Part shown: positions 50,275 to 58,462 of the stretch, one piece after another
How positions within the stretch are numbered: the first letter of the stretch is position 1
Layout of the letters: each line of letters opens with the position of its first letter
From: Arenimonas malthae CC-JY-1
Lineage (GTDB): Bacteria > Pseudomonadota > Gammaproteobacteria > Xanthomonadales > Xanthomonadaceae
Assembly (NCBI RefSeq): GCF_000747075.1
Contig: NZ_AVCH01000001.1
Span: 62,001 to 126,000 of the forward strand
DNA: 64,000 bases
Reading direction: 5' to 3'
The notes under the pieces: generated by a model
Told to the model about the DNA's origin: nothing
The model's database searches: none
The model's input: only the letters and a program-made list of their open reading frames with translations
Position numbers and translations under genes: made by a program

Positions 50275-50747
50275 CGCTGCGATTTCCGCTGGATCGATGG
50301 GAAGTCAGTGGACCAGTTTCAGAAGGCCGATTCAACCGAGTTTTTCAAGGGAATAGGTCGGAACCGGAAGTGGCCGTGTACTGGGTCTTCGCTGCGGTCA
50401 GCACCAGCGAAATGGTTCAGCCTCGTCCGGCACCGACGATCAACTGAGCCGGCACCCGCAGACCACCCGAAAACGTCGTTTTCCCACGTAGGGGCAACTC
50501 AACGTTTCCCAGCACTGCGTCGTTCGCCTGACCGTGCAGTCTCTGCCTCGATCAATAAGATCCAGCGGTCCTGCTCGCCGGTTCCCTCCCGTGAGGCATC
50601 GAACGTTCCCGACGGCAGCTGCGGAATGTCTCCGGGACACCAGAATCTCAATTCGCGCGGACGACCTGCGCAGGCGGTGCGGACCATCGGAAATCGCCGG
50701 GGCAGTGAGGCGGTGGTGCTGACAACGGTGCGGGCAAGCAGAGGGTC
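50275..50747. other. Stretch without an intact gene, downstream of antitoxin gene
   Basis: About 470 bases between the IS fragment and the antitoxin-like gene. This is where a RES-type toxin would be expected, but no RES motif is readable in any frame on the minus strand. The longest local minus frame (50499-50687, 62 codons) has no recognisable features. The stretch probably consists of decayed or rearranged DNA. Confidence 0.4.
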
Positions 50748-51146
50748 CTAGCCCCAGCCTCGTTGGGAGTCCAGGTACTGGCGGACAACATACAAGTCTG
50801 CGACCTGTCCTCCAACCATCCGCTCCAGAGCGCTGTGCCCCCCGAACAAGGCCGCCGAGTTGTCTCGCTTGATCCATCCGTCCGCCTGCGCCGACGCGCC
50901 GAAGAGGATATGGAGGGCCTTGTAGATACCAAGAATGTAGCTGATGCGCTCCAGCGCATCGTGGGTTAGCGCTCCGGTGCGATCCCGCTTCCACCGGTAG
51001 TACGTCGAACGTGCTGGACTGCCGAGCAGTATGCGGGCCTCTTCCGAGGTGAGGTCCCACTTTTCGCAGATACTAAAAAACGCGTTGAGGGCCGGCCTGG
51101 CTAGGTCGCGCCTCACCGGCAGAGGCCCACAGGTGTCGGGGTTCAT
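50748..51146 (-). CDS. Xre/MbcA/ParS-type antitoxin-like protein
   Basis: A 132-residue protein with a helix-turn-helix-like N-terminal half (FFSICEKWDLTSEEARILLGSPARSTYYRWKRD) and the C-terminal toxin-binding domain pattern (ALFGGHSALERMVGG...LYVVRQYLDSQRGW). MbcA/ParS/Xre antitoxins neutralise RES-domain NAD-degrading toxins, normally encoded immediately downstream. Here the downstream DNA is degraded, so it appears to be an orphan. The ATG follows GAGGAC. It may still act as a regulator or give immunity against incoming RES toxins. Confidence 0.75.
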   Translation of the reverse strand: MNPDTCGPLPVRRDLARPALNAFFSICEKWDLTSEEARILLGSPARSTYYRWKRDRTGALTHDALERISYILGIYKALHILFGASAQADGWIKRDNSAALFGGHSALERMVGGQVADLYVVRQYLDSQRGWG

Positions 51147-51439
51147 GGCGAGTCCTCACTGAATCTTCGGCAACGACCAGCGACCCCGAAGTATCGGGGG
51201 AACAGTCGGCGCCGACTTCCAAGATATTAGCCGACTGGCAAACCGCACCAGCGCGACTCATTCGGGGCAGGCATCGATCATTTAGTAGGTGGCCTGAACT
51301 TGACACGGGCATTCGGCCCCAGCGTTTGCCGCAGGGTAGGTGAGGTCTATTCTGGGCAGTCCGGAACCAGCATTGAGTTGTATGCGCCTGTTTTAGCAGC
51401 GATTTGACAAATTGATCAAATCGCCTGATTATCCACCCC

Positions 51440-52564
51440 ATGGAACCTCGCACCCCCGGCCAACTGCTTGCCTCGCTCCTGAAGGAGCGCGGCTGGACCA
51501 AGCGCACGCTCGCCATCGTGCTGGGCATCGACGAGGCCACCGTCACCCGATTGGTGTCGGACAAGCGCCCGTTGTCGGCGGACCTGGCCCTCCAGCTTGA
51601 GGAGGTCTTCGGCGTCGCGGCCGAGCGTTTGCTCTCACTGCAGAAGGACTACGACCTGCAACTCGCGCGGATCGCCTACCGCAGCGACCCTGGCCGAGCC
51701 ATCCGAGCCCAGATTTTCGGGGCCTTGCCGATTGCGGAAATGACCAAGCGCGGTTGGCTGCCGGGCGTGGTCAACGTCAAGGACGTCGCCTCCGTCGAAA
51801 AGGCCGTGGCGACGTTTTTCGACGCCGAGCGCATCGAAGATGTCGAATTCCTCCCGCATGCCGCGCGCCGCACGGAGGTATCTGTCGCAGCCACTCCGCT
51901 GCAGCTCGCCTGGCTGTACCGCGTCAAAGCCATTGCCGCCGACATGCTGGTGCCGCCGTATTCGGACGCTGGCGGGCGCGCACTGGTGACGCGCCTGCGG
52001 CCGCTCCTGGGGTCCGCCGAAGAGGCCCGCAAGGTGCCGCGTCTACTGGCCGAAGCCGGGATCCGATTTGTGATCGTTGAGGCGCTGCCAGGCTCGAAGA
52101 TCGACGGAGCCTGCCTGTGGCTGGGCCCCACGGCGCCGGTCATTGCCTTGTCGTTCCGCTTCGATCGGATCGACAACTTCTGGTTCGTGCTCCGGCATGA
52201 ACTCGAGCACGTCCTGCAGCACCACGGACAGGCGACGCCGATCCTGGATGTCGACCTGGATGGACGCACCGACGAGGATGTGGTCGACGAAGAACGCGTC
52301 GCCAACGCTGCCGCGGCTGCCTTCGCCGTGCCGCCCGAGAAGCTCAGCGGCTTCGTCGCCCGCAAGGCCCCTTATTTCGCCGAGCGCGATGTACTTGGGT
52401 TTGCTGCAACGCTCGGTGTGCACCCGGGGCTGGTCGCCGGACAGCTGCAGCACCGCACACAGCGCTTCGACCATTTCCGGAACCACTTGGTAAAGATTCG
52501 CTCGATCGTGGCCCCGGGCGCCATGGTCGACGGCTGGGGAGATATCGCGCCCGTCGGTCTGTGA
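51440..52564 (+). CDS. XRE regulator fused to ImmA/IrrE metallopeptidase
   Basis: A 374-residue two-domain protein. Residues 1-70 form an XRE/HigA-like helix-turn-helix (SLLKERGWTKRTLAIVLGIDEATVTRLVSDKR). The C-terminal half is an ImmA/IrrE-type peptidase with the zinc motif HELEH (253-257) and a likely third ligand in DEERVANAAAAAF. Such proteins sense stress or phage signals and cleave a repressor or a toxin. The gene is followed after ten bases by a 160-codon gene, forming an apparent pair. A toxin-antitoxin or anti-phage role is plausible but unproven. Confidence 0.82.
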   Translation: MEPRTPGQLLASLLKERGWTKRTLAIVLGIDEATVTRLVSDKRPLSADLALQLEEVFGVAAERLLSLQKDYDLQLARIAYRSDPGRAIRAQIFGALPIAEMTKRGWLPGVVNVKDVASVEKAVATFFDAERIEDVEFLPHAARRTEVSVAATPLQLAWLYRVKAIAADMLVPPYSDAGGRALVTRLRPLLGSAEEARKVPRLLAEAGIRFVIVEALPGSKIDGACLWLGPTAPVIALSFRFDRIDNFWFVLRHELEHVLQHHGQATPILDVDLDGRTDEDVVDEERVANAAAAAFAVPPEKLSGFVARKAPYFAERDVLGFAATLGVHPGLVAGQLQHRTQRFDHFRNHLVKIRSIVAPGAMVDGWGDIAPVGL

Positions 52565-52574
52565 GGAAAGAAAC

Positions 52575-53057
52575 GTGTCTACAAAGAGCCAGCGACTGCA
52601 ACGTCTGATCCAGCACTACCGCGACGAAACCGGCAACGCGTCGGTCGACATGCACGAAGTGGCGAAGTTCGCCGCCGATCGCGGCTATCCGCTCCCTAAG
52701 CCCAAAAGCGCCTTGGACCGCCTGGCCGAGCAACTGTCCATCGCCGCTCGCGAAGAGGTGCGCCACGACAAGGTCACCGGCCGGCCCTACCGCGCGAATC
52801 TAGCGGTGGTCCAGTGGAATAACGGCCAGCAGCTGACGCTTTGGCATGACATCGATGTGGCGCCGCGACGGGTGGCTCACAAGGCCTTCGTCCAGCGCCG
52901 CGAGCAAATGGTCGGCGACGCTTTGCAGCTCACGTTGGACGTCACCCACTGGAATCGCGTACACGAGGGCGAAGATCCCATCGTGATGCCGCTGGATTTT
53001 ACCGACGATGTCGAATGGCGCTTGAACGCGCCGGACCAGGACGACAAAGCTGCCTGA
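52575..53057 (+). CDS. Conserved hypothetical partner of the ImmA/IrrE protein
   Basis: A 160-residue soluble protein starting at a GTG nine bases after GAGGAAAG. It is rich in charged residues, without Cys clusters, signal peptide or membrane segments. Readable pieces are RLQRLIQHYRDETG, then YPLPKPKSALDRLAEQLS and TLDVTHWNRVHEGEDPI. I recall proteins of this type occurring directly after XRE-ImmA genes but know of no assigned function. The ten-base spacing indicates co-translation. It could be the substrate, toxin or repressor acted on by the peptidase. Confidence 0.65.
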   Translation: MSTKSQRLQRLIQHYRDETGNASVDMHEVAKFAADRGYPLPKPKSALDRLAEQLSIAAREEVRHDKVTGRPYRANLAVVQWNNGQQLTLWHDIDVAPRRVAHKAFVQRREQMVGDALQLTLDVTHWNRVHEGEDPIVMPLDFTDDVEWRLNAPDQDDKAA

Positions 53058-53351
53058 CCACCGCGGCGTGCAGCGCAACCGGGGCGCACCCGCAGACGGG
53101 CATCTGGCTATGGCTACCAAGATGCCCAAAACAATGAACGGCCGACACGGGAGTGGCCGATCGATTTTCGTCAGGCCGAAACTACGCCTGGCTGAAAACC
53201 GGGTGGAAGCCTAAGCATTCAGCGGGCGCGGCTGGACCGCAATCTCCCCTCCGCCGGCCAGCGCCTTCGCCCACCGGATGGCCCGGTGAACACCAGAGGC
53301 GTTGCTCCGTGGTGCAACGATCAAATGTCGCCGCCCCCTGGAACGAAGGCG

Positions 53352-53816
53352 TCAGCGCGACTCAAGTTCGGCGATCAATGTCTTCATCTCTGCAATTTCG
53401 CGCTCCTGCGCTGCGATGATCTCGTCCGCCAAGTCGCGCACGCGTGGGTCTTCGATCCTGGCGCGCTTGCTGGTGAGGATTGCGATGGAGTGGTGGGGGA
53501 TCATCGCTTTCATGTACGACACGTCGTCTACGGTAACTTGGCTTCGAACCAGCCAGAGACTGCTTGAGAAGGCGAGGACGGCGATACTCAGGACGGCGAG
53601 GTTCATGCGCTTGTCGCGGTACATGTCCTTCATGAAGGCAAGCATCACGACTGCCATGCCGGCCACCATGATTACCGTCATGTAGGCACGTGTCTCACTG
53701 AAGAAAACGTGGTCGATTGCATACGTATGCAAATACATCAGCCCGAACATGACCAGCCCGGACGTGAGGAGCATCAGGGCGAAACGAACGTATGGATTCA
53801 TATGACTTTCTCTCAT
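53352..53816 (-). CDS. DUF305 membrane protein
   Basis: A 154-residue protein with about three N-terminal helices (FALMLLTSGLVMFGLMYL, AYMTVIMVAGMAVVMLAFM, LAVLSIAVLAFSSSLWLV) followed by a DUF305 domain (SYMKAMIPHHSIAILTSKRARIEDPRVRDLADEI). DUF305 four-helix domains carry conserved His and Met and accompany copper and other metal-resistance genes. The ATG at 53816 has AAGGAAG upstream and overlaps the stop of a small upstream frame (ATGA). Another ATG lies at 53801. It probably binds metal on the periplasmic face. Confidence 0.8.
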   Translation of the reverse strand: MRESHMNPYVRFALMLLTSGLVMFGLMYLHTYAIDHVFFSETRAYMTVIMVAGMAVVMLAFMKDMYRDKRMNLAVLSIAVLAFSSSLWLVRSQVTVDDVSYMKAMIPHHSIAILTSKRARIEDPRVRDLADEIIAAQEREIAEMKTLIAELESR

Positions 53817-53983
53817 CTGACTTCCTTTCTGGAGTGAGTCGTGGCGCGCACCAACATCCATATCAAGCATGCTTCGTGCCAATCAATGCCGACGTGAACG
53901 TTTCCCGACCGCGCCCGACATCCGTCGGTGAGATATCCCGCGTCTATTGCATTCTGCACGGACGGGTACTGTAGTTCGCCCAT
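53813..53983 (-). CDS. Possible small ORF overlapping the DUF305 gene start
   Basis: A 56-codon frame begins MGELQYPSVQNAIDAGYLTD and ends with a stop inside the DUF305 start (ATGA overlap). It has two Cys and no clear signal or domain. The overlap is the only support; it could be a fragment of a lost gene or a chance frame. Confidence 0.25.
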   Translation of the reverse strand: MGELQYPSVQNAIDAGYLTDGCRARSGNVHVGIDWHEACLIWMLVRATTHSRKEVR

Positions 53984-54044
53984 TGCAAGAGGGGACACCG
54001 TTGGAAATCAGCACGCCCCGATCAGTACCTTGCTCCGGGGGTGG

Positions 54045-54941
54045 CTAGGCGCCAAAGTCCATCGCGTACTGCGCCATGTAGGCCTGCAGGGCGAGGGCCC
54101 CCGCATCGGTCTGGGCCATATCGATCGGGCATTGCCCACCTAGATGAGCGCACGGCGAGTGCATCCACTTCAGCGCCGCGCCCCGACTGCGCTTGACGCG
54201 GATCGCCTCGGCCAACAGCGGGGCAAGCAGATCGGGCCGGGGGTACCAACTGAGCGGCTTGTGCACCGCCTTGCCGTCCAACCGTACCATCGCAGGCATC
54301 TGGCTTGAGGCCAGCTCGTCATCGAGAACATGCTCGCGCACCCAATCCACGCGTCGTGAGAGATCGCCATTGACGGGCCGTTGCTTGTCCCGGGTCGGAA
54401 CAATCAGGCCGATCTTCGCGGCGGTGTGTGTCCGGATCAGCTCCAGGCATGGCACCACGTCGGTGTCGTTGGTCACCAGCACCACATGGTCCACCTCGCC
54501 CCGGAGGGCATCGCTGTAGGCATGCAGGGCCAGCGCCACGTCCGACTGCTTTTCGACCAGCTTCCAGATGTCCACCAGTTCGCAGTCCCGCGCGGGTCGC
54601 CCCTTGATATGGCGATGCGCTCGCGCCGGCTCCGCGGCAAAGTAACCTTCGATCAGGCTCACGGCGGGACCCAGGTGGCCACGCAAGGCCTGGTGATACG
54701 CCGCCTGGCTGGGCACTGAGTCCTGGTGGCGTGCGAAGTTCTTCAAGATCGCGGCCGTGAAGTATTTGATGGCCAGCGGATCGAGGGCGAAGGTGGCCGG
54801 CACGCCGTCGACATCGAGCCGGATCGTGGCGAGGATGTGCACCGCGAGGGCACGGATGTCCAGCCACTTGTACGCTGTCTTGCGGACGCAGCCGTAGTAG
54901 AGGTTGAAGCCATCGACGTAGACCCGGGTACGCAGCGTCAT
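54045..54941 (-). CDS. NYN-domain (PIN-like) putative ribonuclease
   Basis: A 298-residue protein with the NYN/LabA-like nuclease fold: VYVDGFNLYYG near the N-terminus supplies the first Asp, and VLVTNDTDVVPCLELIRTH the later Asp pair, with IGLIVP on the last strand. NYN proteins cut RNA using Mg(II). The C-terminal 90 residues are an extension (KWMHSPCAHLGGQCPIDMAQTD) not usual for the family. I start it at the ATG at 54941, nine bases after GAGGATGG. It lies downstream of the recombinase terminator and is probably a single-gene unit. Confidence 0.85.
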   Translation of the reverse strand: MTLRTRVYVDGFNLYYGCVRKTAYKWLDIRALAVHILATIRLDVDGVPATFALDPLAIKYFTAAILKNFARHQDSVPSQAAYHQALRGHLGPAVSLIEGYFAAEPARAHRHIKGRPARDCELVDIWKLVEKQSDVALALHAYSDALRGEVDHVVLVTNDTDVVPCLELIRTHTAAKIGLIVPTRDKQRPVNGDLSRRVDWVREHVLDDELASSQMPAMVRLDGKAVHKPLSWYPRPDLLAPLLAEAIRVKRSRGAALKWMHSPCAHLGGQCPIDMAQTDAGALALQAYMAQYAMDFGA

Positions 54942-54976
54942 CGAAACAACCATCCTCGTTGCCGGGCCAGAAACGC

Positions 54977-55000
54977 AAAAACCGCCTTTCGGCGGCTTTT
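54977..55000. terminator. Bidirectional intrinsic terminator
   Basis: CCGCC and GGCGG (with TTTC loop) are flanked by AAAAA on the left and TTTT on the right, so the stem is followed by a U-run on the plus strand and a longer one on the minus strand. On the minus strand it ends transcription from the recombinase gene, upstream of the NYN gene. Confidence 0.75.
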
Positions 55001-55176
55001 GCACCCGGCCGCCCCTTCGTTCTTGTCGAAGCGGTCAGACCGGGTTAGTTGTTGAGCGGATTAAAGCACAGCCCCCAAACTCGAGCAAGCGCCGGCGCAG
55101 GACAGCTCAGGCAGGCTTCAGTCGCCGTCAAGCGCGCTCGGCAGCCTTGGTTTTCGCGGCGCCTGACAGTGGAGAT

Positions 55177-56277
55177 CTATTCCGAGGGCCGCGCCTGGTT
55201 CTGCTTAGGCCGCAGCAGACGTCCGGCCGGGTTGTCGGTGACCGTCCCTGCCTGAAAGTAGCCTATGACGCTGGCCGGCGAGCGGTGCTCGGTCATGGCC
55301 ATCAGGGCGGGCAGGGCAATGCCCTGGCGGCCGCCCTCGGTGATGAAGCCCGAACGCAGGCTGTGTCCCCCGAAATCCCCGGTCAGTCCCGCCAAGGCCG
55401 CCCGGCGCTGCACGATGGCACCGACCGCCTTGGGCGAGAGCCCGTCGCCGAGCCGGCTGTCCCACAGCCGGCGGAAGATCGGTCCGTCGGTCAGGCCCGA
55501 CGCCGCCAGCCAGGCGGACATCGCGTGCGCGGCCACCTCCAGCAGGGGCTTGTCGGGCGTGGAGCCCGCCGTCGGGCCGGCCTGCTGGGTCTTGCTGTGC
55601 TCGAGGCGGTAAACGTAGGTGTCGGCATCGATCTGGCGCAGATCCGCCAGCTGCGCCGCGGCGATCTCGCTGCGTCGTCGGCCGCCGGTGGCGAAGCCGA
55701 AGCAGAGCAGGGCGCGGTCCCGCCGCCCCTCCAGGGAGTCATCGCAGGTGGCGAGCATGGCCTCGAGCTCGGGGGCCGTGATCGCGGTCTTCTTGGTTGG
55801 CCGCTCGCCGCGCTTGATGGCGGCGCGGCGGGCTCGCGACAGCAAATGGCGCACGGCCGGCTGCTCGCAGGGGTTGGGCTGCTTCTTGAGCGCGTGCAGG
55901 CTCGAGAGCACGGCAACGCGGTGCGTGACCGAACTCAGCTTCAGCGGCCCCGGCTGGGCCTTGATCCGCGCCGCGACCAGCGCGGCGTCGGCGGCCGGCG
56001 GCAGTTCCCAGGTCAGGCCCGTTTTGGCCTTGCGGGCGACGTGATCGACGATGAACTGCACGACCGCCGCCTCCGACACCGGGACCGCGATCGGCTGGCC
56101 GAAGCGCACCAGGTGCCAGCCGGCCCAGTAGCGCAGGGCGCTGGCATAGCTGCGGGTGGTGTTGGCCGAGGCCGCCTCGGCCAGGATGTCCTGCACGGCG
56201 GCGGCGGCACTGGCGGCCAGATCGGCCGGGAGCCGGGCGGCGTCGGCGGGGGACACGGGGAGGCGAGATTTGGCCAT
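55177..56277 (-). CDS. Tyrosine-type site-specific recombinase
   Basis: A 366-residue recombinase with an N-terminal SAM-like core-binding domain (TTRSYASALRYWAGWHL) and a complete catalytic set: Arg 201 (GGRRRSE), Lys about 229 (HSKT), His 305 and Arg 308 (HSLR), His 331 and the nucleophile Tyr 340 (TEHRSPASVIGYF). It could integrate or excise the island or act on another element. It is divergent from the KfrA-like gene, and the spacer contains two inverted repeats. No ribosome site precedes the ATG, suggesting a leaderless or weakly translated message. Confidence 0.92.
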   Translation of the reverse strand: MAKSRLPVSPADAARLPADLAASAAAAVQDILAEAASANTTRSYASALRYWAGWHLVRFGQPIAVPVSEAAVVQFIVDHVARKAKTGLTWELPPAADAALVAARIKAQPGPLKLSSVTHRVAVLSSLHALKKQPNPCEQPAVRHLLSRARRAAIKRGERPTKKTAITAPELEAMLATCDDSLEGRRDRALLCFGFATGGRRRSEIAAAQLADLRQIDADTYVYRLEHSKTQQAGPTAGSTPDKPLLEVAAHAMSAWLAASGLTDGPIFRRLWDSRLGDGLSPKAVGAIVQRRAALAGLTGDFGGHSLRSGFITEGGRQGIALPALMAMTEHRSPASVIGYFQAGTVTDNPAGRLLRPKQNQARPSE

Positions 56278-56286
56278 AGTTATGCT

Positions 56287-56348
56287 ACATATTACGTATG
56301 TTTTAATACAACGAGGGGGCGATACTGCCGATAAATATATCTTATCGG
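56287..56348. promoter_or_regulatory. Two operators between recombinase and KfrA-like genes
   Basis: ACATA-TTACG-TATGT (56287-56301) and CCGATAA-7 bases-TTATCGG (56328-56348) are perfect inverted repeats in an AT-rich patch between divergent genes. The first overlaps the likely promoter of the recombinase; the second lies before the KfrA-like gene. KfrA proteins bind operators at their own promoters, so autoregulation of both genes is likely. Confidence 0.55.
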
Positions 56349-56395
56349 ATGTAGTGAATCAACGGGGCAGGGCGCGGCAGCCGGAGGCGATTTCC

Positions 56396-57322
56396 ATGGC
56401 ACGAGGCGTTACCCAGGAGCAGGTCAACGGCGCCATCGAGCAGCTGCTGCTCGCCGGCGAACGGCCCACCATCGAGCGGGTCCGGGCAGCCCTCGGCACC
56501 GGCTCGCCCAACACGCTTACCCGCATGCTCGACGTCTGGTGGCAGGGACTGGGCGAGCGGCTCACTGCGCAGCGACGCTCCGCCGCTATCCCCGAGGCGC
56601 CGGCGGCCGTGGTCGACGCGGCGTCTGCGCTCTGGGAGGCCGCGCTCGCGGCGGGGCAGGCCCAAGCCGAGGCGGCCGTGGCCCCGGAGCGCGCCGCCCT
56701 GGCCGAGGCCCTGGCCGCCATGGAGTCGACCATCGCCACGGAGCGGGCCGCGGCCGAAGCGGCCGATCGCGCCCGCCAGGCCGCCGTGGCCGCCGCCGAG
56801 GGCTCCCAGGCGGCGCTGGCCATCAGCGATCAGCGGGTCAGCGACCTGCTCCGGCAGATCGCCCAGCTCGAAGCCCGGATACAGGATTTGACCGTCCGAG
56901 GCGATGCCCTGGACGCCCGGCTCCAGCTCACGCTCCAGGAGGCGGAATCCGCGCGCACGGCGGCGGCGGCGGAACGCTCGGCACTGCAGGCCCACGTGCG
57001 CCAGGTCGAAGACCGCAGCCATGCCGAGATTGACCGGCTGCGCCAGGAGGTCAAGGGGCTCAAGGCCCAGGCCGAGCGTCTAGCCCGCGAGCACGCCACG
57101 GCTCTGCGCGCCGCGGAACAAGCCCGGCGGACGGCCGAAACAGACGCACAGCGCGCCCAGCGTGAAGCGGCGATATTGCGCGGCCGCCTCGACGCGTTGC
57201 TTGAAACGCCGCCGGCGAAACCGGGCGGTGCCGCCAAGCAAAGTCGTCGCGAGCCGCCCCCAAAAGTCCCGTCGCCGGCGCGGCGACCAGCCCGACGGAC
57301 CACGGGGCGTCGGACGCCATGA
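56396..57322 (+). CDS. KfrA-like DNA-binding coiled-coil protein
   Basis: A 308-residue protein with the KfrA N-terminal DNA-binding domain (VTQEQVNGAIEQLLLAGERPTIERVRAALGTGSPNTL). A long Ala/Glu/Arg coiled coil (about residues 90-285) follows, then a basic Pro/Arg tail (PARRPARRTTGRRTP). KfrA is a plasmid-encoded repressor and nucleoid-like factor that helps stable maintenance. Its presence at an island end suggests a role in maintaining or silencing the element. GGAGGCGA precedes the ATG. The stop overlaps the next gene (ATGA). Confidence 0.85.
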   Translation: MARGVTQEQVNGAIEQLLLAGERPTIERVRAALGTGSPNTLTRMLDVWWQGLGERLTAQRRSAAIPEAPAAVVDAASALWEAALAAGQAQAEAAVAPERAALAEALAAMESTIATERAAAEAADRARQAAVAAAEGSQAALAISDQRVSDLLRQIAQLEARIQDLTVRGDALDARLQLTLQEAESARTAAAAERSALQAHVRQVEDRSHAEIDRLRQEVKGLKAQAERLAREHATALRAAEQARRTAETDAQRAQREAAILRGRLDALLETPPAKPGGAAKQSRREPPPKVPSPARRPARRTTGRRTP

Positions 57323-58002
57323 GCGGGTCGAACGACACCTATCCACGGGCCGTCTTTGACGCACAGGGCGCATACACCGTGCGGACGGGGGCCAGCTACT
57401 GTGTCGAGGATTCACGGGTACGGGAGTTGGCCGAGATTGGGTATGCCCGGCGTGATGTCGCCAAGGCCTACGACTTCCTGACCCGTTGCCTCGACGACAA
57501 CGACGGCGAGCGCCCAGGTGAGTGTGAGGAAAGCTTGTGGGTCGCCGCCGTCGTCTTCTACGCCAAACCGTTCGGTCGCAACGACGCCCGCGGCGCCTTC
57601 GACGCCAATGCCTTTCTCAATGCGCGTTTGAGTGACGAGGGACGTCGGCTTCACGAGTACCTGCGCCGCTTGCGCCATCGTTGGGCGGCGCACGACGACG
57701 GGCTCGGCGAGGACAAGACCGTCGCGATCTACTTGCCGCCGTCACCCCCACGCTCAAGTCTCGAAATCGGAATGCATGGACCCGCACGCCGAGTTATTTC
57801 CTTGGGGACCGATATCGCCCGCCAGCTCGAGCCCCATGTCGCGTGGGTTCGCAATGTACTTCTTGCACATGAAGACCAGCGTCGCGAGACGATCGCGCGC
57901 GAACTTATTGCCACGCGGTTCGACGGCCTATGCCTGACCGGCGTCGCTACACCGGCGCCCTTGGCGGTCGATATCGATTCTGTACTGGCCTTGCCGCGGT
58001 AA
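57319..58002 (+). CDS. Hypothetical protein coupled to the KfrA-like gene
   Basis: A 227-residue soluble protein starting inside the KfrA-like stop (ATGA), so made together with it. Readable segments are RELAEIGYARRDVAKAYDF, then RLHEYLRRLRHRWAAHDDG and VAWVRNVLLAHEDQRRETIA. The helical RHRWAAHDDG stretch resembles helix-rich AbiV- or HEPN-like proteins only loosely. No signal peptide or membrane segment is visible. I do not recognise the family. It could be a partner of the KfrA-like protein or an island defence gene. Confidence 0.6.
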   Translation: MSGSNDTYPRAVFDAQGAYTVRTGASYCVEDSRVRELAEIGYARRDVAKAYDFLTRCLDDNDGERPGECEESLWVAAVVFYAKPFGRNDARGAFDANAFLNARLSDEGRRLHEYLRRLRHRWAAHDDGLGEDKTVAIYLPPSPPRSSLEIGMHGPARRVISLGTDIARQLEPHVAWVRNVLLAHEDQRRETIARELIATRFDGLCLTGVATPAPLAVDIDSVLALPR

Positions 58003-58087
58003 GGGCTCAATCGCGCTTGCCGCCACCCCCGCCGGAGTAGGGGTGCGCTTATACTGTCCATACAAGGTGCTCTAGGTAGGAGGCGCC

Positions 58088-58462
58088 GTGTCCGCCACCA
58101 CGACCCAGTTGCCTGACATCACGCCGTTCCAGGACGGCGAAAGGCCGATCCTCTCGCCTACACGGGTCGGCCAGGAGTTTCTGCTGGGGATCCAAGACCT
58201 GGCCGATCTCTCGCGTGTGCATAGACACACCGTCCGCACCCATCCCGAGAACAATCAATTACAAGCGACGCTGGTGAATTTGCTGCGCGTTCGCTCCGCG
58301 GCCATGGTGGTGAACCACGATCCTCAGAAGGCCGCTTTCTTCATTCGCAACCAACCGATTCCGAGCTTTGACCACAAGACGGCTCTTCAACTGGTGGGCG
58401 AGGGCCGAACCGAGGACGTGATCGGGTACCTTGCCTCGATCGAGTCGGGATTCGTGGGTTAA
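58088..58462 (+). CDS. Xre/MbcA/ParS-type antitoxin-like protein (second)
   Basis: A 124-residue protein starting at GTG after GGAGG. The N-terminal part has a helix-turn-helix-like stretch (LLGIQDLADLSRVHRHTVRTHPENN). The C-terminus (FDHKTALQLVGEGRTEDVIGYLASIESGFVG) is a good match to the toxin-binding domain of MbcA/ParS/Xre antitoxins. No RES or other toxin gene adjoins it: the next gene is a convergent degenerate recombinase ending one base away. It therefore seems to be an orphan antitoxin or a regulator of the element. Confidence 0.72.
   Translation: MSATTTQLPDITPFQDGERPILSPTRVGQEFLLGIQDLADLSRVHRHTVRTHPENNQLQATLVNLLRVRSAAMVVNHDPQKAAFFIRNQPIPSFDHKTALQLVGEGRTEDVIGYLASIESGFVG

Noticed and set aside
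50499-50687. A 62-codon frame downstream of the antitoxin as a possible RES toxin
   Set aside because: No RES residues or length; it lacks all family motifs.
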